A stretch of DNA of 64,000 bases, from the NCBI GenBank assembly GCA_051530055.1, contig CM121342.1, positions 10,850,001 through 10,914,000 on the forward strand, given 5' to 3'. This document shows positions 34,572 to 45,621 of the stretch, piece by piece. The stretch comes from Neoechinorhynchus agilis (taxonomy: Eukaryota > Acanthocephala). The translations under genes were made by a program, and so were the position numbers. Under the pieces are notes generated by a model. That model saw nothing but the letters and a program-made list of their open reading frames with translations. It had not been told where the DNA came from and made no database searches. Within the stretch, counting starts at the first letter, position 1; each line of letters starts with the position of its first letter.

Positions 34572-35484
34572 CCTGCTCTCTGTAAACTCTATGTCCACAT
34601 TTTGGATTCTGCATTGTTTCAACCCAGTGTCTTCTTCTGGGAATCCTTGCATCAATATCGTGATATGTATGCATAGATAATTCGCCACTTAAAGAAAAAT
34701 TGTTCGACCATGGGGTTCTGTTCGGGATTGATTGCGCGTTCGTTAATGAATAATCAGTTATCAAATCGAGCGAACCACTTTGTATGTTTTCAATCGGATT
34801 GAGACGTGTTGTTGGAAGTTCGCTTTGTCCTGGTAAAGCACAGAATTGCGGCATGCGCCTTAAATGATAATTTGAACTATATTCATATGATTGTTCTTGA
34901 GTTAAATTTATTGGATGTATGTTTTGAAGATAAGGCAATTGAGGTGTTGATTGTTGAGAAATTAAATAATGATGTTGTCTCAAATGTGGATTAAGGCTAA
35001 ATCCACTAGGTCGATTAACTGGCCGTTGAGATCGGAGTAGAGAATGACGACATAGATTTTGATCAAGCGCATGTGGATATCAAGACGAATCCAAGAATGG
35101 ATGAGTTATATGATGTAAATTTTGTTGTGACTGTGATAGTCTATAATGAGGCCAGTTTGAGCCATTTGAACGTTGATAAGTATTGTACTGATGGAATAAA
35201 TCAGTTTGTGAATGTCGAAACTGCGATGAGTGTTCGCCCGTTTGTATAATCTCTTTTTGACTCCGATCTAAACCACGTGGATCGACCGGATTGGACACAA
35301 TGGGAAAATCATATAGAAGTCGCTGATTAAGATTCACTTGTGTCATTTCGTTGTTGTATGTTGTCCGAGATTTGTGCGCTATATGTTGGTCGTGTATTTC
35401 GGTCGCTCATTCCAATCACCATAGTGCAATTTCTGGGTTTTTTAGCAGTAGAAAGTTGGAATAAAAGGAGATTGTATTATGCGA
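34572..35484 (-). pseudogene. 913-bp copy of the 5' half of the TBP-like gene
   Basis: 34572-35484 and 40582-41494 appear identical base for base in every line compared, at a constant offset of 6010. The copy contains the 5' flank, the Q/N/S-rich N-terminal exon (start at 35346), the putative 81-nt intron and the second exon down to ...GHRVYREQ. It then runs into unrelated sequence, so the DNA-binding core is missing and no TBP can be made. Complete identity, including the intron, points to a recent DNA-level segmental duplication, or to an assembly artefact. Confidence 0.85.
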
Positions 35485-35819
35485 TCTCCTGTGAATTTGT
35501 TTGCCACCTTCCGGCAACGAATGAACGTTAGTGAGCGTGGCACTTGATTGCACTGATCGGTCAATCTTATTGAAAAACCATTTTTATATGCTGCCAGCTG
35601 TAAAAGTCGATTTCCCTATTTTCAATAATGAATATTTTCTTAATTTAGCACCTCAGAAAACGACTAAAATCGCAGTTAATTTAAAAAGACGTCTAGCAAA
35701 CGGACTAAGTGGCCACTTTCCTCATTTAATTTTTCTTTTAAAAATGGCGACAAATATTTAAACCCGCGCCAAATAAATAAATGGGTCAGAATTCTGTCGT
35801 TTTTATACCCCCTCCCTAG

Positions 35820-36620
35820 TCGCCGATCGTATTGTATCGCTGCAATCTTGTTCCTCGCATCGCTCTGTTTTGTTCTTCGCTGAATCGAGCGACTTCTCAT
35901 CAGTTAGCTTGTCCCTGACTAACGGATTCACAAGATGATGGTCATTCAGCAAGGTTAAAATATTGAAGTAAATTTCAAATGTGCTATCTGAAATCTTGTT
36001 TTTGTATGCATCTGATTTAGATGGGTCCTCTGAATATCTCTTTGTATTTGCATGCTTTATGCTGGCATCAAATCATCGTAGCCGTGCTTGCTGCATTTTA
36101 CTGGTGATGGGTGCTACTCCATATCGATTCCGAATTTCTTCATTTCGGACGTGATCCTTGAGGGTGAAACCACCGTTTCCACGGCGGCTAGTCGACATTC
36201 AGTGTGCTTCGTTTTCGGCCAACACTCTGCACCGTATAGGGTTACGGGTTCGATCACTGCTCGGTGAAGCTTGGTATTCGACGATCACAATTGACGCATG
36301 TCGAGTTATCCAATTGGCCCAAGCGGATGATATTCTCGCAGACAGTGACCAGATCGTTTTTCATCGTTTGCCAAGAGTATTCTGTTTTGCCTTTGATTGC
36401 ACCTAGTCCGGTTGCACCAGATCTTTTTATTGCACTGTATTTTCCGGTTTCACCAGATCTTCTGATTGCATCATATTTTTCGGTTTAACCAAGTTCTTCT
36501 GATTCCAAAGAATGACCCACATTAATTGTTATTTCCTTTGGTATTTTTGAAACCCGTTTTCTATCGCTGCAATCTTGTTCCTCGCATGCATCGCTCTGTT
36601 TTTTTCTTCGATGAATTGAG
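35820..36620. repeat. Duplicated block and short tandem repeat
   Basis: A stretch around tcgctgcaatcttgttcctc, with gcatcgctctgttt and ttcttcg, appears at 35838-35890 and again at 36556-36620. Between them, 36409-36510 holds about three tandem units of some 36 bp built on ggtttcaccagatcttctga and ttgca. No coding feature was recognised. Confidence 0.6.
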
Positions 36621-36719
36621 CGGCTTTGGAGCGAATGGTTGTTTTCTTACCTTCGTGCCGGGGACGGATAGAGCGCATCAATTGACGTGGGTAATATTTT
36701 AAATTATTGGAAACGTCCT

Positions 36720-37420
36720 CTGATTCCAAATATGGTCTTTTCGCCGTAGCTATCACGGATCATGAGTTCTATGAACTTCGCAAATATAAACCGTAGGACC
36801 TCCAACCAGTGCTTCACGGTTCATGAGTTGTATGAACGTCGCTTAAACTCGATCGTTGGACCCATTTCGATCCGCTGGTTCCAAATATGTTCTTCTTTTC
36901 GCCATTGCTATCAAGGTTCGTGAATCCTATCAACTTCTCTAAAACTTTACTGGTGGACCTCTAACTAGTGTCTGTCTAGTCTATTTCGATCCGCTGATTC
37001 AAAATATGGTTTTTTTTCGCCGTAGCTATCGCGTTTCATGAGGTATATGAACCTAGCTTAAACTTGACCGTTGGACCTCTAAGTAGTGTCCGTCTAGTCT
37101 ATTTCTATCCGCCGATTCAAAATATGTTCTATTTTCGCCGTAGCTATCACGGCTCTTGAATCCTATCAACTTCTCTAAAACTTTACCGTCCGATTTCTTA
37201 GTGTCCGTCTAGTATATTTCGACCCGCTGATTCCAAATATGTTCTTATTTTCGGCGTAGCTTTGACGGTTCGTGAATCTTATCAACTTCTTTTAAACTTG
37301 ACCGTTGGACATCTAAGTGGTGTCCCCATAGTCCATTTCGACCCGCTGGTTCCAAATATGTTCTTATTTTCGCCGTAGCTATTTCGGTTCGTGAATCCTA
37401 TCAACTTCTCTAGTAATGGC
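36720..37420. repeat. Minisatellite, about six units of roughly 118 bp
   Basis: Units share gattccaaatatgttc, ttttcgccgtagctat, cacggttcgtgaatcctatc, aacttctctaaaact, gaccgttggacctctaa and gtgtccgtctagtctatttc. The anchor ccaaatatg recurs at about 36726, 36892, 37006, 37121, 37232 and 37352, so spacing is 110-125 bp after a longer first unit. Divergence between units is high, so the array is old. Confidence 0.8.
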
Positions 37421-37724
37421 GCTGTAACGTTTCGGCGTACGTTAGCAAAAAAAGACATTGACTCTTTGTCAGCCAATTCAAATCATGCGGTGAATTGTGG
37501 ATATCAAATTGATTTTGATGGCGCTAACGTGATATTAGCGTAGAGCCATATTTACGGAATCGGTTTATAATAAAAGCCATCGAAATAGGCTGCTCTGTCC
37601 AACCGATGGAAGGTTGGAGAATCTTAATAGAAAACTTAGGAGCTTTTATTGTCACTTAACTAAATCCTGTGCTCCGAGAACTTCCATAACTAACTTAATC
37701 AATTTTTCTCCAATGCGTGGCAAG

Positions 37725-37815
37725 GAATGGTAGCTCAACGGGCAGCTTAGGAAGATATTTCAGACTGACGTCTTCAGTTCGTTTGCACTCACAGACGTCC
37801 AGCTTAATCTGTGCA
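37725..37815 (+). repeat. Possible tRNA-derived SINE head
   Basis: A perfect box A (TAGCTCAACGGG in tggtagctcaacgggcag) is followed about 35 nt later by a weak box B (cagttcgtttgc). The stems do not close into a cloverleaf. I read it as the head of an old SINE rather than a tRNA gene. Confidence 0.35.
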
Positions 37816-39360
37816 TCCTAGACCGAAACAGAGATCTATCTCTACCTCGGCTACTTTATGGTATCAGTGGATGATCGAACTGGTCATCGCATCCAGGTTC
37901 ATTTACAGCTTTGTCCATTCGAATTTGACGTTAATCACTTAACTTGACCATGTTAGTGACAGTTTTCAGATTGTAAATAGTAGATTAGTATCCAAATTGC
38001 AACTATTGTTCACAAGAGCTAAGCGGATATCCCTTCCACTTTGTTTAACAGGTACATTAGGGCATAACATAGTTTGCCGCCTGAAGAAGATTCTTTTGCT
38101 TGCCCACCTACTTCTGTTCTTACCTGAATAATCACTGTCTTCCAATTCGCCTAACATCCAAACACAACTATCTCAATTTTTTCAATAGGGAAGTCATTTG
38201 GAAGTTCTACTGCATCCTGCGGGCATGGCAAAATTCCTTTTAAGTCTAAGTCTAAGGTTCTAGATTGTACTTTATATCCATGATGGATGCTAGTTTTTTC
38301 TTATTCTACGCATATGAGACACAAGAGAGTAATTTTTGAAGAAAAGAAAATTTCAGTTAAACGAAGAGTTTCGCGAAACTAATTTAGTGGCTGCAGAAAA
38401 TCAGAAAATCAAGTTATTAACTTTTAATGATTATGTTTATGAACTATCTTATTATCTTGCGGAGTGCAACATCATTTATCAACAAAAGATCTTCGGTTAT
38501 TTTCTCCCATACTTTATATATATGAGCGAATTCATCGATTGCGGAACCTAAATAAGGCTTTTGAATGATCGTCAATAAAACACAAACTGAACAATGTTCA
38601 TAAAGAAGCAAGGTTTCTAGTAGCCCTATCGGATGAGGTACTGTCACGTCTACACTATCTCCCTATTAAAAATACCTTTGATAAGTTCCAACTCTTTCCG
38701 TAATTTCTTGAATAGGTACTTTGTTAACTTATATCCCATACTCTCTTGATTGTTCGTGAATTATCCAATAAACCGGTGATTTGTTGAGTCAATCTATGGA
38801 CACCGGCATGAGGGAAATTGCTAATAAATCTTGGGAAGCAAGGTCTAACATTTCGTGCAACTAAGGTATTGATTGAATTGTAAAGATCGATTAATGATCA
38901 CTGTTCCGTATAGACGACGTATTTTCTTTTAATGCTAGTAAAATGTGTTCATTAATGATGTTTCTAACTTTGGCCGGTATCCTAAGGTTGAGAGCAGTTT
39001 GAGATTTGATTAGTCCAATCTTCCAATGTTGGTTTCGTGATATCAATATTACATATTGCGATACAGAATTCCTACGTTGTTTTATCGATTAATTTTATTT
39101 TTAAGTAGTTCGGCATTGTGGTCATAATTGGTGAAATCAATGGAATCGCAATTGTTAAAATCAAATTCCAACTGATTTATCTTTAAAAACCATGACAATT
39201 TTTAGAGACAGTTATGTTCTGTGATAAAGAGATTGAGGCAGTGAGCGAAAACCCCTCGTATATAGTGACCAAGGGGTTTTGTAGGGAGATCGAACGAAGT
39301 TCACACGGCGCCTAAATAAATCTTTTATTTCTTAACAAGAAGAGTACGCCGAGAGATATT
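37816..39360. other. No gene recognised
   Basis: AT-rich. Minus-strand open stretches at 38000-38160 and 38450-38950 look faintly protein-like but match nothing I know. Given the GIY-YIG fragment next door on the same strand, more PLE sequence is possible. Confidence 0.3.
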
Positions 39361-40046
39361 AATTCGTGTAGATATTCATTTATAAATTAATTTGGATGGT
39401 GAAATAAAGGAAATTAAGAATTTATTTATCAGAATTTTCGACCAATGCGTTGGTCTTCTTCAGTGATCTGAAACACACATGCACATTAGTCCGGATTGAG
39501 TTTCCACCCTTTCACCACAGCGTTAAAGGGTACACGTAAACTAAGTGTGTAGTCCGCTTTGTGATGCGTGAACGTGTTGCCGTGTTCAATCATGATGGCC
39601 TCCATTGTGATTCGGTCACGTTTGTTGTCACATATCGCCATTATTTCAGTGGCATCAAGATCAATTCGATGTTTGTTTTCTTTAACATGATGAACTAATG
39701 CTGAGTTGAGATCGGTCAACTTGCTGATGGCCGGTCTGTGTTCGGTCAACCTTCTTCGGATGTTATTGGTTTGTCCAATATATGATTGGTTGCAATCGTT
39801 AAAGGGTATCCTGTGCACACACCCGGAGACCTCGTCAACCCTTCTGGGTCGGAACATGCCATCTAAGGTTCTCCCTTTTTTGTTAAATGCCGTTTTTTCT
39901 GTGAGTCCTGCTGCTTTATGAGATTTTGCATATTCGTGTTCCACTGATCGTCTACATAAGGGATCTCAATGAATCTTTTTTGGACTTCCTCGATATTCCG
40001 ATTGTTCAATACCATCCAAATTAATTTATAAATGAATTTCTACACA
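39361..40046 (-). mobile_element. Penelope-like element remnant with inverted end repeat
   Basis: Order on the minus strand: an inverted copy of the terminal block (40046-40006), a linker (EHEYAKSHKAAGL, FNKKGRTLDGMFRPRRV), a GIY-YIG nuclease (CVHRIPFNDCNQSYIGQTNN, IRRRLTEHRPAI, VKENKHRID; 39944-39486), a hammerhead and the terminal block again (39400-39361). The shared block tcatttataaattaatttgg faces opposite ways at the two ends. The reverse transcriptase is missing. It sits in the second repeat of the TBP-like gene and interrupts it. Confidence 0.8.
39431..39477 (-). ncRNA. Hammerhead ribozyme of the PLE
   Basis: The minus strand reads ATCA, CTGAAGA, stem II (GACCAA/TTGGTC around CGCA), GAAA, ATTC, TGAT. 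Stem I is ATCA/TGAT. The 4-nt segment after GAA-A fits A-U-U-C, with U16.1 and C17 as the cleavage site. Helix III is too short to be stable alone, so activity would need two copies pairing, as described for PLE hammerheads. It lies 9 nt after the GIY-YIG stop. Confidence 0.75.
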
Positions 40047-40049
40047 ATA

Positions 40050-41356
40050 ACCCAGCAAATTTATGGTGAGTCTGCTTTACAACATGCACGTCTACTGGAA
40101 AAACCATCTCTGAGATCGATACACAATAAAGCAACATCAGAATTTCTCCGAACCTGTAGACTTTATGTGTTTCACCGCGCTGCACGGTCCGCCAAATCAC
40201 GAGTCTGATCTAGCGTTCCGGGGCAATAAATGACAGCGCGACCAAATCGATAGAATGATACTTTTCCTGGGGGCGCATGATGTAATAATGTTAAAATCCT
40301 TCCTTGACTATCCATCTTGGAATTCGTGGTTTTATTGGCCAGTTCACGAATGTTGAGCTCTTCGAAGATATTCAACATTGCGATGGTGTTATATATCGTT
40401 ATTTGGAATTGAGGATATTCTTGAGGGACTGCTGGTAAAAATAGCCGTGAATTGTCTTCAATTTGAACTTCGGATTCATTTATGGGCTTCAGAAATAAAC
40501 ATCTTCGCCTCCTCCTTTCTTCATTAACTAATTGAATTTGTCGCAGAATCGCGCTTGTAACTGTAACATTTCGAATATTCACCTGCTCTCTGTAAACTCT
40601 ATGTCCACATTTTGGATTCTGCATTGTTTCAACCCAGTGTCTTCTTCTGGGAATCCTTGCATCAATATCGTGATATGTATGCATAGATAATTCGCCACTT
40701 AAAGAAAAATTGTTCGACCATGGGGTTCTGTTCGGGATTGATTGCGCGTTCGTTAATGAATAATCAGTTATCAAATCGAGCGAACCACTTTGTATGTTTT
40801 CAATCGGATTGAGACGTGTTGTTGGAAGTTCGCTTTGTCCTGGTAAAGCACAGAATTGCGGCATGCGCCTTAAATGATAATTTGAACTATATTCATATGA
40901 TTGTTCTTGAGTTAAATTTATTGGATGTATGTTTTGAAGATAAGGCAATTGAGGTGTTGATTGTTGAGAAATTAAATAATGATGTTGTCTCAAATGTGGA
41001 TTAAGGCTAAATCCACTAGGTCGATTAACTGGCCGTTGAGATCGGAGTAGAGAATGACGACATAGATTTTGATCAAGCGCATGTGGATATCAAGACGAAT
41101 CCAAGAATGGATGAGTTATATGATGTAAATTTTGTTGTGACTGTGATAGTCTATAATGAGGCCAGTTTGAGCCATTTGAACGTTGATAAGTATTGTACTG
41201 ATGGAATAAATCAGTTTGTGAATGTCGAAACTGCGATGAGTGTTCGCCCGTTTGTATAATCTCTTTTTGACTCCGATCTAAACCACGTGGATCGACCGGA
41301 TTGGACACAATGGGAAAATCATATAGAAGTCGCTGATTAAGATTCACTTGTGTCAT
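40050..41356 (-). CDS. TBP-like transcription factor, interrupted in the second repeat
   Basis: A start at 41356 (MTQVNLNQRLLYDFPIVSNP) opens a Q/N/S/H-rich N-terminal region like that of many TBPs. An in-frame TGA at about 41090 is removed if a GT-AG intron 41096-41016 is spliced (81 nt, frame kept). The frame then runs to 40172. The first TBP repeat is recognisable: FQITIYNTIAMLNIFEELNI, RELANKT, then SFYRFGRAVIYCPGTLDQTR and DLADRAAR (compare [20 protein letters not shown] of TBP). The frame closes at 40172. A second-repeat-like piece (VFPVDVHVVKQTHHKFAG) continues in another frame to about 40060, where a PLE begins. So the gene is either broken by the PLE, or has further exons not visible here. 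It is divergent from canonical TBP. Its 5' half is duplicated at 34.6-35.5 kb. Confidence 0.6.
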
Positions 41357-41486
41357 TTCGTTGTTGTATGTTGTCCGAGATTTGTGCGCTATATGTTGGT
41401 CGTGTATTTCGGTCGCTCATTCCAATCACCATAGTGCAATTTCTGGGTTTTTTAGCAGTAGAAAGTTGGAATAAAAGGAGATTGTA

Positions 41487-41864
41487 TTATGCGAGTATAA
41501 ACAACGAAAATAACATGAAGCCGTTGCAGGTCCCGGATTGGCCCATTTGCTTAAATATATTTTCACACCTGGGCATGTGATTTGCCGGAGTGTCATAAAA
41601 TCTATTGTAACTTTTTAAGTTAAAGCGAACAATGGATCCGCGAATTAATTGGAGCCGGACACTATTCGAATACGAGAATTTTTTCTGGATCTGTCTCAGT
41701 TGTTTGTTCTTACGAAAGTGTCGATTTCGAGGACGGAACTTGGTGCTGTCGGCGTATCCAAAAGGGCACGCTCGCTTCTTGCGCGGGGATAACTGGTATG
41801 GACAAGGGGAATCCAACTGTTTAATTAAAACAAAGCATTGCGATGGCTGTAATCGGTGTTGACG

Positions 41865-41880
<16 letters not shown>
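41487..41880. other. Upstream of the TBP-like gene, coding status unclear
   Basis: Both strands are open here for 75-126 codons (minus: PCPYQLSPRKKRACPFGYAD; plus: WSRTLFEYENFFWICLSCLF). Neither matches a family I know. It lies just outside the duplicated segment, which ends at 41494. Confidence 0.3.
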
Positions 41881-41895
<15 letters not shown>

Positions 41896-41930
41896 TAAAG
41901 TGAAGAAATTAATTTAAGCGCGGGTGAACG

Positions 41931-44900
41931 GTGGAAGTAACTATGACTTTCCCTAAAGCTATTAACAACTTGATTGAACTTTCGAAGTCCATAGCTATTT
42001 CCCCTCCACCGGGGACACGTGCTTCCTCCGCTTCAGATTCGCCTCAACAAAATGACAACACAGTTCAACAGCTTGATAAAGTTCAACAGCTAACAAGCAA
42101 TGACGCTCATCCAATGAACAACAGCCAACATCATCAAACCCGTGTTAACGATTCAATGTCGTTGATTAGTAACGCAAATGCAGCAGGAAACAACCCAGCG
42201 AAAAGCAAAAGTCCTGAACAAGTCCGCCGTGAATGCAGAATGGTCTACGGAATTTCTCAAGAACTTGGACTCAGGTGCCCCGAGTGCGATCTAGTGACGG
42301 TTGGAAAGTCAAGGGTCAAACTATTTGTTGAACATCAATCCGCCGTTCACCTACACGATTCTATTATATGTACCTGCCTAGTCTGTGACGACTATCAATG
42401 CAATGAATCGAGGTCAATAGGCAATCACCTCAATAAGTGCCAACAGCGATTCCCGCACAAAACAAGCTCATAACAGTGTACTCGGCGGAAACGCTGCAGT
42501 GAAGCAAAACTCGGCAATAATGCAATACACTGATCCTGGAAGCCTAGTTTTCTGCATCATCTGTCGCCTCAAAATTTATGGCCTTGGACAATTCAATTTT
42601 GTTATGGAGCATCTTAAAGACGCCCATCAATTTGAGAATATTGAATTTGATTGCGACAATTGCTGCAATCATCGCCCTTCCTCCTTCATATTAGCACGAG
42701 GACACTTCAATCATTGTATTAGGAATTACGTAGCAGGAGTTAATATATCAAAAAATCTCTGACAATCTGGTCAACCTCAGAAGCACATGTAGTACAGGAT
42801 CTAGAGCAAAGCGATCCGTCTCTAAAGCGAGTGTCAGGCCTCTTTTATGGAGCTATATTTTGCCAACGTTCGCCCAACAAGATACGCCGCAAAGATGGAG
42901 ATTTAAAGGATTTAGCTGAGAAGGACGCGCAGCTGACGAGAAAACACTGAAGAACGAGTAATTATATCTCCTAACCTACCACATGGACCTATGTACAATG
43001 ACGCTCAGTACAATGGCAATGCATCAACCTCCGAAATTGCCACAGTCAGGCCTGCCTCAACTTCTATGCCTACCCCAACATCGATGCCTATCTCAGCTTC
43101 GATATCTACCTCAGGAACTTGTAAATTGAGTGGGCGCGTAAACCTGTAACAGGTACCTACACCCCATATTGGGGCGTGCGCGTTTGCAGCACAGGAGGGA
43201 CACGAAATTCTTCTGAATTGCCTTCAACGACAGGATATTAATCCACGCTATCGTCCTTTTCTGAACAATGAGTCGGAAGAGCTACGCAACCATACTGGTC
43301 CAATGAATCAGGAATTTATCGAATCAATGAGTGCGCGATATCTTTCGTACTTGAAATGCGGGCGACAAGGTTCTCCCGAATGCCCGGCGATGTCCCGCGC
43401 GCGCAGTCTTGGTCTCAAAATTATAAAGCTGAAGAAAAATTCAACAATGGCACTGGCAACCGCCGTCTTTCACGTTCACAAGAACCCTACACAATGGAGG
43501 AGAGTAAAAGACCGCATCTTGGACTCTGTTTCACTTCAGCGCCAATACTTTGAGCATGTTGTTAAAAGGCTTCCTGGCGCAAATCTCACATTAAATGGCA
43601 TACTGGATGCTCTCAAAAAGGACAACGAACATTCAGTTCACTTCATCCTGTGGGCCGCAGCGACTGCCTATTAATGCGACTTTGTAGCTTATACTCCAAG
43701 CGATGATGTTCCAGTTCGAATCCGATAGACATTATTAATACTAATCATAAATGCACATTCATTGATGCAGGATTATCACCCGATATGGACGCTTTAAAAG
43801 AAATTCAAATGTAAGATTATATTCTTCCTGAAATCTAAAAAAGGGGGAAATTCAATACCACGAGCTGCCGTCAAGTCGACCATCGAACAAACAGATATAT
43901 TGACGAGTCGTACATGTATTTTCAAGGTATGGAAATCAATTTCGTTATGAACGAGATTCCCTGTCAAGACGATTTTCAATATTCTCGGGCCCCACGAAGG
44001 CAAGTTATTTGTCCTTTCTGCTCATCGAACCACAGTAGTGATAGCTGCGAATCTCTTTTGGACGTCAAACTAGCGGAATTCTCTTCAAACTTCATGAAGA
44101 TGTTGGACCTGCTGAGAATCAGTACAGCCATACAACACTTGGAAGAACGTCTCTCGAAGCATTTCGACTCTCCTCTGATGTCTGCAATCAATTGTAGTCT
44201 TAATCACCGCTCCATAATCTCCATTTACGAGCGATTCGAGAGCACAATTGTATCGATCATTGTAGCCACGGGTTTCTTTCCCCGAAAATCGGTACTAACT
44301 GCTTTACGTGAAATCATTCACAATTTTACAACAAACGCCGAGTTGATGAATATTTTAATCACTTTTAAATATCTCGAAAGCTTTTGATAATGTCGACTTA
44401 GACTTTATAGTTAATATTTTAAGATTTTTTAATTTTCCTTACAACATCATCGTTAGCGTCGGTCGAAACATTTTTATTTTCAAGATGATCCTTCACATAA
44501 GATCTTTTATCAAGTGAAACGGGGTGCCACAAGGCTATCTCCCATCATTTTTGCCTAGCCACCCAATTCATCGTTATGCAGACGATCTTAAGGTAGTAAT
44601 TAAGAAATCCAATTACTTAGCTGCCATCTCGAGCCTATTCGCTCTTTTTGACTTTCTCCGACAATCTCTCGCTAAAATTGGTATCTCACTAAGGACCCAC
44701 TTTATTATCAAATCCAAGTCCGTTCTGGGTAGACGTTAAATCCGAGAATTTTTCGTAAACCTTCTACATAAAGATACTCCTCCTTATTACCAAAAAATCA
44801 ACATCCTGGTTATACTTTTACCAAAAGTCTCACAATCAAAGACGACTTAAACAACTGCTCAAACTCGCCCGGCTTCGCGTCAGACGCGCTAACAACCTCG

Positions 44901-45165
44901 GATTAGACCACAAGACAATTAAAACAATCTGAAATTCCTGGGCTATTTCCGGCCTCGTCCTATACTCCGGAGGCCTAGCGCCTGACAAACGGCTCTATCA
45001 AAACTGACCTATTCTTGGGCTGGGACCACCACCTAGACCGACAAGAATTCCTCAAAATGGCTTGATCTTTGAAAGATCGATCTTTATCTACAGCTATTGT
45101 TTCCGTCAAGTGCATGTTCTTTTCCCGAATAAATCTGTGTTATTAAATTAAAAAAAACAGTTTGA
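41931..45165 (+). mobile_element. Zinc-finger non-LTR retrotransposon remnant
   Basis: The 180-codon frame at 41931 has a Q/S/N-rich start and a zinc finger (LRCPECDLVTVGKSRVKLFV, then H....H, and CLVCDDYQC...H...C). A second frame at 42499 repeats the pattern (CIICRLKIYG, H...H, CDNCCNH). The frame at 43303 (KKNSTMALATAVFHVHKNP, and ILWAAATAY later) resembles a decayed OTU-type cysteine protease. 43914 has a knuckle, CPFCSSNHSSDSCE. 44380-44740 holds a reverse-transcriptase end (NGVPQG, HRYADDLKVV). The 3' end near 45165 is A-rich. Finger and protease-like domains before a polymerase recall NeSL/R4-type or protease-bearing LINEs. The clade is uncertain. Confidence 0.55.
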
Positions 45166-45620
45166 TGGCTAGTCAAGAGAAGAGCAAATAAAAAAACTAT
45201 TAGACAAACCTTTTTCGCGAAATAATTCATAACAATAAAGTAATCTTTAACTTAAAATTTTGATCGCCACCCTTCACTATTCTTTTAAGTGTTTTGAAAA
45301 CCCCTTACACACCTCTGGGACAGGAATCTCGATGGGTTGTGTTAGACCGCTGCCTCTCGGTTGGTGTTTCAAGCGGAAGAGTATCTGCGAGTGGGCGCCC
45401 GGCAGCCCTATGCGACCTGCTGGCCAAGTGTAGCAGTCGCTCAGTTATAAATGACGTGAGCAAACTCCTTAGCGAGTAGCTTTCATCCATCATCTTCGAT
45501 CGAGGACTGAACTAGACGGCCGACTGAACACGTAATCCACTCCAACATTTCACAGATCGGAACTCAGTCGGCTAACCAGGCATAAAATAAAATATTCTTT
45601 AATGTCGACAAGAATTGTCC
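45166..45620. other. No gene recognised
   Basis: A relatively GC-rich stretch at 45300-45480 is open on both strands (plus: SVGVSSGRVSASGRPAALCD), without a family match. The kish 3' untranslated region must lie in the right-hand part. Confidence 0.3.
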
Positions 45621-45621
45621 A

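Noticed and set aside
36720-37420. CRISPR-like array
   Set aside because: Units are about 118 bp and diverged, with no short identical repeats separated by unique spacers, and the genome is eukaryotic.
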